12,174 nucleotides of DNA from an uncultured Micrococcales bacterium. Lineage in GTDB: Bacteria; Actinomycetota; Actinomycetes; Actinomycetales; Microbacteriaceae. A program made the position numbers and the translations under genes. Within the stretch, counting starts at the first letter, position 1. The number at the start of each line of letters is the position of its first letter. The notes beneath the pieces were generated by a model. That model was not told the DNA's origin and did not search any database. It saw nothing but the letters and a program-made list of their open reading frames with translations. Location: the NCBI GenBank assembly GCA_903831585.1, contig CAIKYE010000088.1, positions 1 to 12,174 of the forward strand, given 5' to 3'. Positions 1 to 7,600 of this stretch are shown here, piece by piece.

Positions 1-942
1 GCGCTTCGCGGTTCAGACATGGTTTTTGTAACTGCGGGTGCAGGAGGTGGCACCGGTACCGGCGCGGCTCCGGTGGTTGCCAAAATTGCTAAGCGCCTCG
101 GTGCGCTCACCGTTGGTGTCGTAACTCGTCCATTTGCCGTCGAAGGCAAGCGTCGTGCCGAGAATGCAAATGCTGGAATTGAAGCTTTGCGCGCAGAAGT
201 CGACACGCTAATTGTTGTTCCAAACGAGAGGCTTCTCGACCTGACTAATCCTTCGCTGAGTATGGTCGAAGCGTTCAGCAAAGCAGACGATGTTTTGCGA
301 GCCGGCGTTCAGGGCATCACAGACCTAATCGTGACACCGGGGCTAATCAACGTTGACTTTGCCGATGTGCGCTCTGTCATGCAGGGTGCGGGTTCGGCTC
401 TAATGGGAATCGGAACCGCCAAGGGTGAAGACCGTGCGATTCGCGCCGCAGAAGCAGCCATTTCCAGCCCGTTGCTAGAAACCACAATCGATGGTGCACA
501 CGGCGTCTTGATTTTGGTTCAGGGCGCATCAGACATGCGTCTGCACGAGGTCAACGAAGCAGTTCGAATGATTAACGAAGCGGTTAGCCCAGAAGCCAAC
601 ATCATCTTCGGTGCAACAATCGACGACACCCTTGGTGACGAGATCGTGATTACCGTAGTCGCAGCCGGTTTCGACCCCGCGACACAGCGCAGCAGACCAA
701 TCGAGCGTCGCCCAGTTGCCGAAGATGTTCCCCGAGTCGGAGGTTTCGATTTGACCGGCGCTACAGCAGCGGCGGTAACCGCAACCGCGGGCGGCTTTGG
801 TCTCTTCAACGAGACAGAAGAATCGGTTTCTGAAGCCACCGGAGTAATAGAGACTGTGGCCGATGAGGTAATCCAGTTTCCGGGTCAGCCTGCTGACCAG
901 GGCTTCGGCGACGATCTAGACATCCCTGATTTCTTAAAGTAA
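1..942 (+). CDS. ftsZ: Cell division protein FtsZ, 3' part (5' end outside window)
   Basis: FtsZ is the tubulin-like GTPase that polymerises into the cytoplasmic division ring. The frame is open from base 1, so the gene starts upstream. The fragment is 313 residues. Counting from the first in-window codon, the tubulin signature GGGTGTG lies at 15-21 and the T7 catalytic loop NVDFADV has its key residues at N117, D119 and D122. E. coli FtsZ has these at 207, 209 and 212, so about 90 residues are missing. After the globular domain comes a variable linker of roughly 80 residues, then the conserved C-terminal peptide [10 protein letters not shown], which in actinobacteria binds SepF. That fits sepF lying two genes downstream. 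The signature is preceded by AGA where AGE or AGM is more usual, which is probably harmless. The family call is certain. Confidence 0.98.
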   Translation, partial: ALRGSDMVFVTAGAGGGTGTGAAPVVAKIAKRLGALTVGVVTRPFAVEGKRRAENANAGIEALRAEVDTLIVVPNERLLDLTNPSLSMVEAFSKADDVLRAGVQGITDLIVTPGLINVDFADVRSVMQGAGSALMGIGTAKGEDRAIRAAEAAISSPLLETTIDGAHGVLILVQGASDMRLHEVNEAVRMINEAVSPEANIIFGATIDDTLGDEIVITVVAAGFDPATQRSRPIERRPVAEDVPRVGGFDLTGATAAAVTATAGGFGLFNETEESVSEATGVIETVADEVIQFPGQPADQGFGDDLDIPDFLK

Positions 943-949
943 AGCTTCG

Positions 950-1630
950 ATGTCTGATTTGGCACAGCGCTACCGCGCTACCGTTGCCGAAATCAACGAG
1001 CAGGCGATTGCCAGCGGAAGAGATATCGACGAAATTCGGCTAATTGTGGTCAGTAAAAACCATGGTCCCGAGCTAGTGCGCGAGTTGTACGACTTAGGCC
1101 AGCGCGACTTCGGTGAGAACCGTGATCAAGAGGCAAAGCCCAAGGCTGAGCAAACCGCTGATCTCGAGGGCGTTAACTGGCATTTCGTGGGTCAGTTGCA
1201 GAGTAATAAGGTCAAGTCTGCTCTCGGCTACAGCCGCTTCATTCACTCGATAGACAGGCCCTCGCTCTTGGTGGCCCTGCAAAAAGAGCTCTCGAGCCAA
1301 ACGACCGTGGTTGGTGGCTTTATTCAACTAAACCTCACCGATGACCCAGGGCGCGGGGGAGTTGAGCCGAAAGACCTTCTTTTCTTCGCCGAATCGGCTG
1401 TTGGCACAGCGAATCTGCAGATTCTTGGCGTGATGGGGGTAGCTGCCCTCGATCGAGACCCCAGAGTCGACTTTGAGACTATTCACTCGGCCAGCCAACA
1501 GCTACAGACCCTAATTCCAGAGGCTAGAGCCATATCGGCCGGCATGTCGCACGACTTTCGAGAGGCCATAGATATGGGCGCGACACACCTCCGAATTGGC
1601 ACCTCAATAACGGGTAAACGCAACCTTTAG
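950..1630 (+). CDS. yggS: PLP homeostasis protein, YggS/PLPBP family
   Basis: This is a single-domain PLP-binding protein (alanine racemase N-terminal-like barrel). The family buffers pyridoxal phosphate and has no established catalytic activity. At 226 aa it has the usual family length. The PLP lysine is K36 in VSK. Other family motifs visible are FGENRDQE, WHFVGQLQSNK, IHSID, GVMGVA and, near the C-terminus, GMSHDFREAI followed by the phosphate-binding stretch RIGTSITGKR. It starts 7 bp after the ftsZ stop without a recognisable Shine-Dalgarno sequence, so translation probably depends on coupling to ftsZ. Adjacency to ftsZ/sepF is common in Gram-positive bacteria. Many actinobacteria have pgeF (laccase-domain protein) between ftsZ and yggS, and it is absent here. 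Confidence 0.95.
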   Translation: MSDLAQRYRATVAEINEQAIASGRDIDEIRLIVVSKNHGPELVRELYDLGQRDFGENRDQEAKPKAEQTADLEGVNWHFVGQLQSNKVKSALGYSRFIHSIDRPSLLVALQKELSSQTTVVGGFIQLNLTDDPGRGGVEPKDLLFFAESAVGTANLQILGVMGVAALDRDPRVDFETIHSASQQLQTLIPEARAISAGMSHDFREAIDMGATHLRIGTSITGKRNL

Positions 1631-1633
1631 CCA

Positions 1634-1639
1634 TATCCT
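1634..1639 (+). promoter_or_regulatory. Possible -10 element upstream of sepF (TATCCT)
   Basis: TATCCT fits the actinobacterial TAnnnT pattern and lies 30 bp before the sepF ATG, in the 39-bp gap after yggS. I see no good -35 at 16-19 bp. Read-through from ftsZ is equally plausible. Confidence 0.2.
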
Positions 1640-1669
1640 GAAGGTGAAGGTTTATTCAAGGAGGACCAA

Positions 1670-2095
1670 ATGGCTGGACTTATTTCATCGGTTAGCGGTT
1701 GGCTTGGCTTTGGCGACGAAGCCGAAGCCCCAGTTTCGCGACCAGTAGCTGCCACGGCAGAACGCCCGGCATCAAAGATCACCCAGTTGCGCACCCGCCG
1801 CAGCGCCGAGCAGCCGAGCGAGATTTTCTCGATCGAGCCACACTCATACCTGGCATCTGGCGAAGAAATCGCAAGCTACTACCGAGACGGTGTAACCGTT
1901 ATCGTGAACATGGCTAACCTGAGCGATGCAGAATCGCTACGAATGGTCGACTTTATGTCTGGCCTAAAGCTTGCTCTAATGGGAAACATCAAGCGAATCA
2001 CCAAGCACGTTTACCTTCTTACTCCGATTCACGTTGGAATCAACGACCCAGATCCGGCCGAAGAAGTAGTCGACGGGTTTCTAGTTCGCCCCTAA
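1670..2095 (+). CDS. sepF: Cell division protein SepF
   Basis: SepF anchors FtsZ filaments to the membrane at mid-cell. It is the main such anchor in actinobacteria, which lack FtsA. The protein has 141 aa. The N-terminus, MAGLISSVSGWLGFG, has the pattern of the amphipathic membrane-binding helix. An acidic and Pro/Arg-rich linker follows to about residue 48. The SepF core (DUF552) runs from about 50 to 135, with VTVIVNMANLSD, RMVDFMSGLKLALMG and VYLLTP as recognisable blocks. The ATG is preceded by a near-perfect Shine-Dalgarno AAGGAGG at 1658-1664 with 5-bp spacing. This is the strongest ribosome site in the cluster and suggests higher translation than its neighbours. The partner peptide is the FtsZ C-terminus encoded upstream. 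Confidence 0.96.
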   Translation: MAGLISSVSGWLGFGDEAEAPVSRPVAATAERPASKITQLRTRRSAEQPSEIFSIEPHSYLASGEEIASYYRDGVTVIVNMANLSDAESLRMVDFMSGLKLALMGNIKRITKHVYLLTPIHVGINDPDPAEEVVDGFLVRP

Positions 2096-2098
2096 GCG

Positions 2099-2386
2099 AT
2101 GACAGTTGTAATTGTCGTTCTGCTTTGGGCGCTGCAACTCTATTTTTGGCTGCTAATAGCGCGTTTCGTCATTGACTTTGTGCTCTCGAGCAATCCAGCT
2201 TGGCGCCCAAAAGGCTTGATTCTCGTTCTGGTAGAAATTACTATGACGGTAACCGACCCACCACTTATGTTTGTGCGAAGGTTCATCAAGCCAATCCGCG
2301 TGGGCGCTATCGGCCTCGATTTTGGTTGGACACTGACTCTGTTGTCGGTCGCACTGCTTCAAAACCTGCTCTCGCGCATGCTCTAG
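2099..2386 (+). CDS. yggT: YggT family small integral membrane protein
   Basis: This 95-aa protein has two hydrophobic segments, roughly residues 3-25 and 72-93, separated by a short basic/amphipathic stretch. Between them are the family-typical TDPPLMFVRRFIKP and a Gly-Leu-Asp (GLDFGW) just before the second segment. YggT proteins are found beside sepF and divIVA across Gram-positive bacteria. A role in septum or envelope organisation is inferred from that position, and the biochemical function is not established. The ATG lies only 3 bp after the sepF stop, so the two are translationally coupled. Confidence 0.9.
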   Translation: MTVVIVVLLWALQLYFWLLIARFVIDFVLSSNPAWRPKGLILVLVEITMTVTDPPLMFVRRFIKPIRVGAIGLDFGWTLTLLSVALLQNLLSRML

Positions 2387-2431
2387 TAGCGCCAATGATT
2401 CACAGGCAACTCTGGCCTGGACCTGCTGGGG

Positions 2432-2437
2432 TAATCT
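2432..2437 (+). promoter_or_regulatory. Possible -10 element upstream of divIVA (TAATCT)
   Basis: The 78-bp gap 2387-2464 is the longest in the cluster before dnaE. TAATCT lies 27 bp before the divIVA start and resembles actinobacterial -10 elements. The only -35-like hexamer, TTCACA at 2399-2404, is too far away (27-bp spacer). A divIVA Shine-Dalgarno GAGAGG lies at 2454-2459. Confidence 0.25.
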
Positions 2438-2464
2438 TGAAGAGCCCGAACAAGAGAGGTCATC

Positions 2465-3172
2465 ATGCCGCTGACTCCAGAAGACGTCGTCAATAAGCGT
2501 TTTCAGCCGACTAAATTTCGCGAAGGCTACGACCAAGACGAGGTCGACGACTTTCTCGATGAGATCGTCATCGAACTGCGTCGCCTAAATCTAGAAAACG
2601 AAGACTTGCGTCAGCGCTTGCTCGCCTCAGAGGCACGAATCGCTGAGCTTCAGCGCAGCGGTGCCGGCCTGGCAAATCAACTCACAACAAACGAGCCGAG
2701 TGTTCCAACCTTTGGTTCTTTGACTGCGCTAAGTCAACCCGAAGCAAGTTCGTTTCCGGTTGCTACCGATCCTTCGCAGATTGATGGAAACAGCACAAAT
2801 AATCTTTTGCAATTGGCTCGAAAACTGCACGACGACCATGTTCGCGAGGGAATCAGCAAGCGCGATGCCTTGATAGCCGAGGGGCATGCCACCGCAGCTC
2901 GCGTGATTCGCGAAGCCGAGGCACAGCAGCGCGTCGAGCTCAGCAAATTCGAACAAGAGCGCGCCATGCTCGAGCACACGATTTTGGAACTCAAGAGTTT
3001 TGAGCGTGAGTATCGCATCAAGATCAAGGCATACATTGAGGCTCAACTTGCAGATCTGGAACACCAGGCGACGAGCGAAAACCCTAACGCGAGCACAGAG
3101 AACAATCGTTTCGGTTCGAACCAACAGACCTTTCAGCTCGGGCAGAATTCAAGCGAACCATTCACTAGCTGA
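2465..3172 (+). CDS. divIVA: DivIVA/Wag31 polar growth scaffold protein
   Basis: DivIVA (Wag31 in mycobacteria) is a cytoplasmic coiled-coil protein. It binds negatively curved membrane at poles and septa and recruits cell-wall synthesis in actinobacteria. The protein has 235 aa. The N-terminal lipid-binding domain is at about 1-55: MPLTPEDVVNKRF, then the family hallmark GYDQDEVDDFLDEI at about 21-34. A first coiled coil (IELRRLNLENEDLRQRLL) runs to about 65. A Ser/Thr/Gln-rich linker spans about 66-108 and a long second coiled coil about 110-195. The tail is rich in Asn, Gln and Ser and probably disordered. The ATG has a Shine-Dalgarno GAGAGG 5 bp upstream. The stop overlaps the lspA start by one base (TGATG). 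Confidence 0.96.
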   Translation: MPLTPEDVVNKRFQPTKFREGYDQDEVDDFLDEIVIELRRLNLENEDLRQRLLASEARIAELQRSGAGLANQLTTNEPSVPTFGSLTALSQPEASSFPVATDPSQIDGNSTNNLLQLARKLHDDHVREGISKRDALIAEGHATAARVIREAEAQQRVELSKFEQERAMLEHTILELKSFEREYRIKIKAYIEAQLADLEHQATSENPNASTENNRFGSNQQTFQLGQNSSEPFTS

Positions 3173-3690
3173 TGTCGGCATCATCTAGACGCAAGTCGAT
3201 TACCGCGTCACTGGCGATTGCGCTAGCCGCACTTCTAGCGCTCACAGATCAGCTAATCAAAAATCTGATTGTCGAAAACTTTAGGCTCTTTGAAGTTCGG
3301 CCGTTTCTGGGTGACGTTGTGAAACTCACTTATGTCTTGAACGATTCGGCGGCGTTTTCACTTGGCTTCGGTTTTACCGGCATCTTCACACTGCTGTCGA
3401 GTGCGGCTGCGATTGCGCTGATTTGGTTCATCATTGCAAGATCAAGAAGCGTTGGCTGGTCGATCATGGCGGGTGTGTTATTGGGCGGTGTTCTGGGCAA
3501 CCTGACCGATCGCCTAGTGCGCAGCCCAGGTGGTGGACTTGGGAAAGTTGTTGACTACATACAAATCCCGTTTAACTTTCCAATCTTCAATTTGGCCGAC
3601 ATCGCGATTGTGTCCATGGCAATCTTGGCTGCCTTGAGAATCATGCTCGGACATTCGGTTGGCCGACCTAACAAAGAAGAAAATGTCTGA
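3172..3690 (+). CDS. lspA: Lipoprotein signal peptidase (signal peptidase II)
   Basis: LspA is an aspartyl membrane peptidase. It cleaves signal peptides from diacylglyceryl-modified prolipoproteins on the outer face of the cytoplasmic membrane. The protein has 172 aa with four hydrophobic segments, at about 10-25, 68-88, 97-112 and 137-158. Conserved sites are DQLIK (26-30), the catalytic D113 in GNLTDR, VDYI (127-130), and the second catalytic D143 in FNLADI. The motif usually written NxGAAF reads NDSAAF here (57-62), so Ser replaces Gly; the Asn and Phe are kept. It overlaps the divIVA stop by 1 bp and the next gene by 8 bp, implying coupled translation across all three. Confidence 0.95.
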   Translation: MSASSRRKSITASLAIALAALLALTDQLIKNLIVENFRLFEVRPFLGDVVKLTYVLNDSAAFSLGFGFTGIFTLLSSAAAIALIWFIIARSRSVGWSIMAGVLLGGVLGNLTDRLVRSPGGGLGKVVDYIQIPFNFPIFNLADIAIVSMAILAALRIMLGHSVGRPNKEENV

Positions 3691-4609
3691 GCCACGGCTG
3701 CTGCCGGTTCCTGAGTCTCTCGAGGGCGAGAGAGTAGATGCCGCACTTGCCAAGATGCTTGGCCTATCTAGATCTGCTGCTGCAGATTTGATTAGCTCGG
3801 GCTCGGTCACCCTTGATAACCAGACTGTTCTGAAGTCGCACAGAGTTTCGACTGATCAAATGCTCGAGGTAACGCTTGCTGAAAAGCGCGATGCCCTCGA
3901 GGTTGTCGCAACCGATGTCGATGATTTGCGCATCGTCTATGAAGACACTGACCTGGTAGTGATTGATAAGCCTGCCGGTGTGGCTGCGCATCCTTCTGTT
4001 GGCTGGACTGGGCCGACCGTGGTTGGCGCACTCTTGGCAAAGGGTGTTCGCATCTCGACTTCTGGGGCTGCCGAACGCCAGGGAATCGTGCAGAGACTTG
4101 ATGTCGGCACTAGCGGACTCATGATGGTCGCAAAAACCGAGGTTGCCTACTCGAGACTGAAGCAGGCATTTCGAGACCGAGCAGTGCACAAGGTCTACCA
4201 CGCCGTGATTCAGGGACATCCAGACCCATTCGAAGGCACAATCGATGCTCCGATCGGTCGACACCCAAAAGCCGAATTTAAATTTGCCGTCATGAACGAG
4301 GGCAAGCCTTCGATAACCCACTACAAGTTGCTCGAAGCCTTTGCCTCGGCGTCACTTATCGAGGTGATTCTGGAAACCGGGCGCACGCACCAAATCCGTG
4401 TTCATTTCAGCGCTTTCAAGCACCCGCTGCTCGGTGACACCATGTATGGTGCTGACCCGACGTTGGCCAGTCGAATGAAACTCGAGCGCCAGTGGCTGCA
4501 TGCTGTGCGGTTGAGTTTTATGCATCCGACCAGCGGTGAGCAGGTTAGTTTCGAGAGCCCGCACAGCGAGGAATTGCAGCAAGCGCTTGAGCTCTTGAAA
4601 AGCAATTAG
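3683..4609 (+). CDS. rluD: RluD-type 23S rRNA pseudouridine synthase
   Basis: This RluA/RluD-family enzyme converts specific uridines in large-subunit rRNA to pseudouridine. With the ATG at 3683 it has 308 aa. An S4 RNA-binding domain lies at about 13-65 (RVDAALAKMLGLSRSAAADLISSGSV). The catalytic domain has VIDKPAGVAAHP, the active-site block QRLDVGTSGLM with the catalytic Asp at D140, and the late block GRTHQIRVHF followed by HPLLGD. The residue before RLD is Gln, where His is usual in RluD. I prefer ATG 3683 over an in-frame TTG at 3659: protein homology starts at MSEPRLLPVP, and an AAAGAAG purine stretch lies just upstream. The start overlaps the lspA end by 8 bp. The exact uridine targets cannot be read from sequence. 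Confidence 0.93.
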   Translation: MSEPRLLPVPESLEGERVDAALAKMLGLSRSAAADLISSGSVTLDNQTVLKSHRVSTDQMLEVTLAEKRDALEVVATDVDDLRIVYEDTDLVVIDKPAGVAAHPSVGWTGPTVVGALLAKGVRISTSGAAERQGIVQRLDVGTSGLMMVAKTEVAYSRLKQAFRDRAVHKVYHAVIQGHPDPFEGTIDAPIGRHPKAEFKFAVMNEGKPSITHYKLLEAFASASLIEVILETGRTHQIRVHFSAFKHPLLGDTMYGADPTLASRMKLERQWLHAVRLSFMHPTSGEQVSFESPHSEELQQALELLKSN

Positions 4610-4613
4610 GGTT

Positions 4614-4619
4614 TAGTCT
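4614..4619 (+). promoter_or_regulatory. Possible -10 element upstream of dnaE (TAGTCT)
   Basis: TAGTCT fits TAnnnT and lies in the 51-bp gap before dnaE. The -35-like TTGAGC (4587-4592) and TTGAAA (4595-4600) inside the rluD end give spacers of 21 and 13 bp, both poor. TAGGGT at 4607-4612 is an alternative -10. Confidence 0.2.
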
Positions 4620-4660
4620 GGCAACTCGCATATTCATGCAATCAAGAACGGTAGGGGAGA

Positions 4661-7600
4661 ATGAGCAAATCTGACTCATTTGTGCACCTGCATGTTCACA
4701 CCGACTACTCCATGCTCGATGGCGCTGCCAAAATCAAGCAGCTCATAAAGGAGGTAGCCGCCCAAGAAATGCCAGCGGTCGCAATGACCGACCATGGAAA
4801 CATGCATGGTGCCTACGAGTTTTACACCGCAGCCAACGAGGCCGGAATCAAACCAATCATCGGTCTAGAGGCTTATGTCACTCCCGGCACGCACAGGTCT
4901 GACCGCACACCGGTTCGCTGGAATGACGGTGGCGAAGACGATATCTCGGGCAATGGTGCCTACACCCACATGACTTTGCTGAGTGAGACCACCGAGGGCA
5001 TGCACAACCTCTTCAAAATGTCTTCGCTCTCGTGGCTCGAGGGTATCTATTACAAACCGAGAATCGATCGCGAGCTGCTCAACACCTATTCAAAGGGTTT
5101 GGTTGCGACCTCAGGATGCGTATCGGGAGAAATACAAACTCGGCTTCGAATCGGCCAGTATGACGAAGCCAAGCGCGTTGCCGGGGAGATGCAAGAGATT
5201 TTTGGTAAGGGAAACTATTTCATCGAACTGATGGAGCACGGCATTGGCATAGAGCGCAGGTCCACCGCGCAGTTGCTTCAGATTGCTAGCGAGCTCTCGA
5301 TTCCACTTTTGGCTTCGAACGACCTGCACTACACCCATGCAACCGATGCAGAAGCGCAAGAGGCGCTGCTCTGCTTGCAAACGGCAACCACTCTAAACGA
5401 TGCCAAACGCTTCAAGCTCGACTCTCAAGAGTTTTTTGTAAAGTCGGCTGCCGAAATGCGCAGACTCTTCGCCGATCATCCCGATGCTTGCGACAACACC
5501 CTACTGATAGCGGAGCGCTCTGAAGTCACCTTCGAAAAGCGAGAGCTGATGCCAGCTTTTCCTGTGCCGAAAGGTGAAACCGAGGCAAGTTGGTTTGCCA
5601 AGGAGGTTCAGATTGGGCTGGCCAAGCGTTTCGCAGGAAACATTCCTAAGACTCACCAAGACCAGGCCGAGTTTGAGATCGAAGTTATTGTTCGAATGGG
5701 TTTTCCCGGTTACTTCCTTGTAGTCGCCGACTTCATCGCCTGGGCTCGAAACAATGGCGTTCGAGTTGGACCCGGTCGTGGATCTGCAGCTGGGTCGATA
5801 GTTGCCTGGGCGATGGGAATCACGGATCTTGACCCAATTGAGCACGGATTGATTTTTGAGCGCTTCTTGAACCCGGAACGTGTTTCGCTGCCAGACATCG
5901 ACATCGACTTCGATGATCGTGGCCGTGGCGAAGTCATTAGATATGTGACCGCCAAATATGGCTCCGACCGGGTTGCGCAAATCGTGACCTTCAACACAAT
6001 CAAGGCGAAACAAGCTCTCAAGGATGCCGCGAGGGTGCTGGCAATGCCTTACGCAGTTGGCGAGAAACTTACCAAAGCGCTGCCGAAGATGGTGCTCGGC
6101 CGAGACGTCTCGCTCAGCGAGGTCGTCGAAACACACATCGATGGAAAGAAGAACGACCGTTTCAAAGAAGCTGCCGAATTCAGAGAGCTTATTGAGAGCG
6201 ATGAGAGCTCGGCAAAGGTCTTTGACCTGGCTCAAGGTCTCGAAGGCTTAAAACGCGGCTGGTCGGTTCACGCTGCCGGTGTGATCATGTCTGCGGTTCC
6301 GCTGGTTGAAGTTATGCCAATGATGAAACGCGAAGACGACGGCGTAATCATCACGCAGTTTGATCAACCATCGAGCGAGGCTCTTGGTCTGCTAAAGATG
6401 GACTTCTTGGGTTTGCGCAACCTGACTGTTCTCGATGACACCCTTGCCAACATCAAGAGCAACCGCGGCGAGACCGTGGTTCTAGAGCAGCTCGACCTCA
6501 ATGCCGACCAGGCGACTTACGACTTGTTATCCAGGGGGGACACCCAGGGAGTTTTTCAGCTCGATGGTGGACCAATGCGCAGTCTTCTGCGACTCATGAA
6601 ACCTTCGAAGTTTGAACACATCTCAGCGGCAATCGCGCTGTATCGACCGGGCCCAATGGGTATGGAGTCGCACACGAAGTATGCGCTTCGAAAGAACGAC
6701 TTGCAAGAATCGGAATCGATTCATCCCGAACTCGAAGAAGCGCTTTCTGAAATTCTTGACCCGACCTATGGCCTGATCGTTTACCAAGAGCAGGTAATGT
6801 CGGCCGCCCAAAAGGCCGCGGGGTTCAGTCTCGGAAAAGCAGACAACCTGCGCCGCGCAATGGGTAAAAAGAAAAAAGATGAACTCGACCTGATGTACGA
6901 CGAGTTTCAGAGCGGCATGAAAGACAACGGTTACTCCGATGCGGCCGTGAAAGCGCTCTGGGATACCCTGCTTCCGTTCGCCGACTATGCGTTCAACCGC
7001 GCCCACAGCGCCGCCTACGGAGTCATTTCCTATTGGACCGCATACCTGAAGGCAAACTACACGGCCGAGTTCATGGCGGCGCTGCTGACCAGCGTTGGCG
7101 GCTCTAAAGACAAGCTCAGCATCTACCTCTCGGAGTGCAGAAAACTGGGCATTAAGGTTTTGCCTCCCGATGTAAATGAGTCGCTTGGCGCATTCGCGGC
7201 AATCGGTGGGGACATTCGTTTCGGTCTCGGCGCAATTAGAAACGTAGGTCACAACGTTGTCGAGGCGATTGTGGAAACCAGAAAGTCAAAGTCACCCTAT
7301 AAAAACTTCAACGACTTTTTGAAGAAAGTTCCTCTGGTGGTTTGCAACAAGAAGGCAATCGACTCACTGATTAAGGCCGGCAGTTTTGATTCGCTTCTGC
7401 ACACTCGTAGGTCACTTGTTGAAATTCACGAGCTAGCTGTCGACTCGCAGGCACTAACCAAGCGCAAAGAAGCGCAGGGTCAGATGGATCTCTTCTCGGG
7501 CATGTTCGAAGACGAGAATGAAATGGGTGTGAAGATTCCCGATCGCCCCGAGTGGCAGAAGCGCGAGAAATTGGCATACGAGCGCGACATGCTTGGCCTG

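Noticed and set aside
2153..2536. 127-codon minus-strand frame spanning yggT, the gap and the divIVA start
   Set aside because: It runs through two well-supported plus-strand genes and its translation has no recognisable domain. It is not supported as a gene.
3659..3682. TTG at 3659 as the rluD start
   Set aside because: It would add MADLTKKK and deepen the overlap with lspA. The family N-terminus begins near ATG 3683, which also has the purine-rich stretch just upstream.
5501..6235. 244-codon open frame on the minus strand inside dnaE
   Set aside because: It lies opposite the most conserved polymerase core of dnaE, its translation is rich in Arg, Cys and His without domain motifs, and it has no ribosome site. 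It is an antisense shadow.
6623..7252. 209-codon minus-strand open frame inside dnaE
   Set aside because: It is antisense to conserved polymerase sequence and its translation matches no family I recognise. It is a shadow of codon bias.
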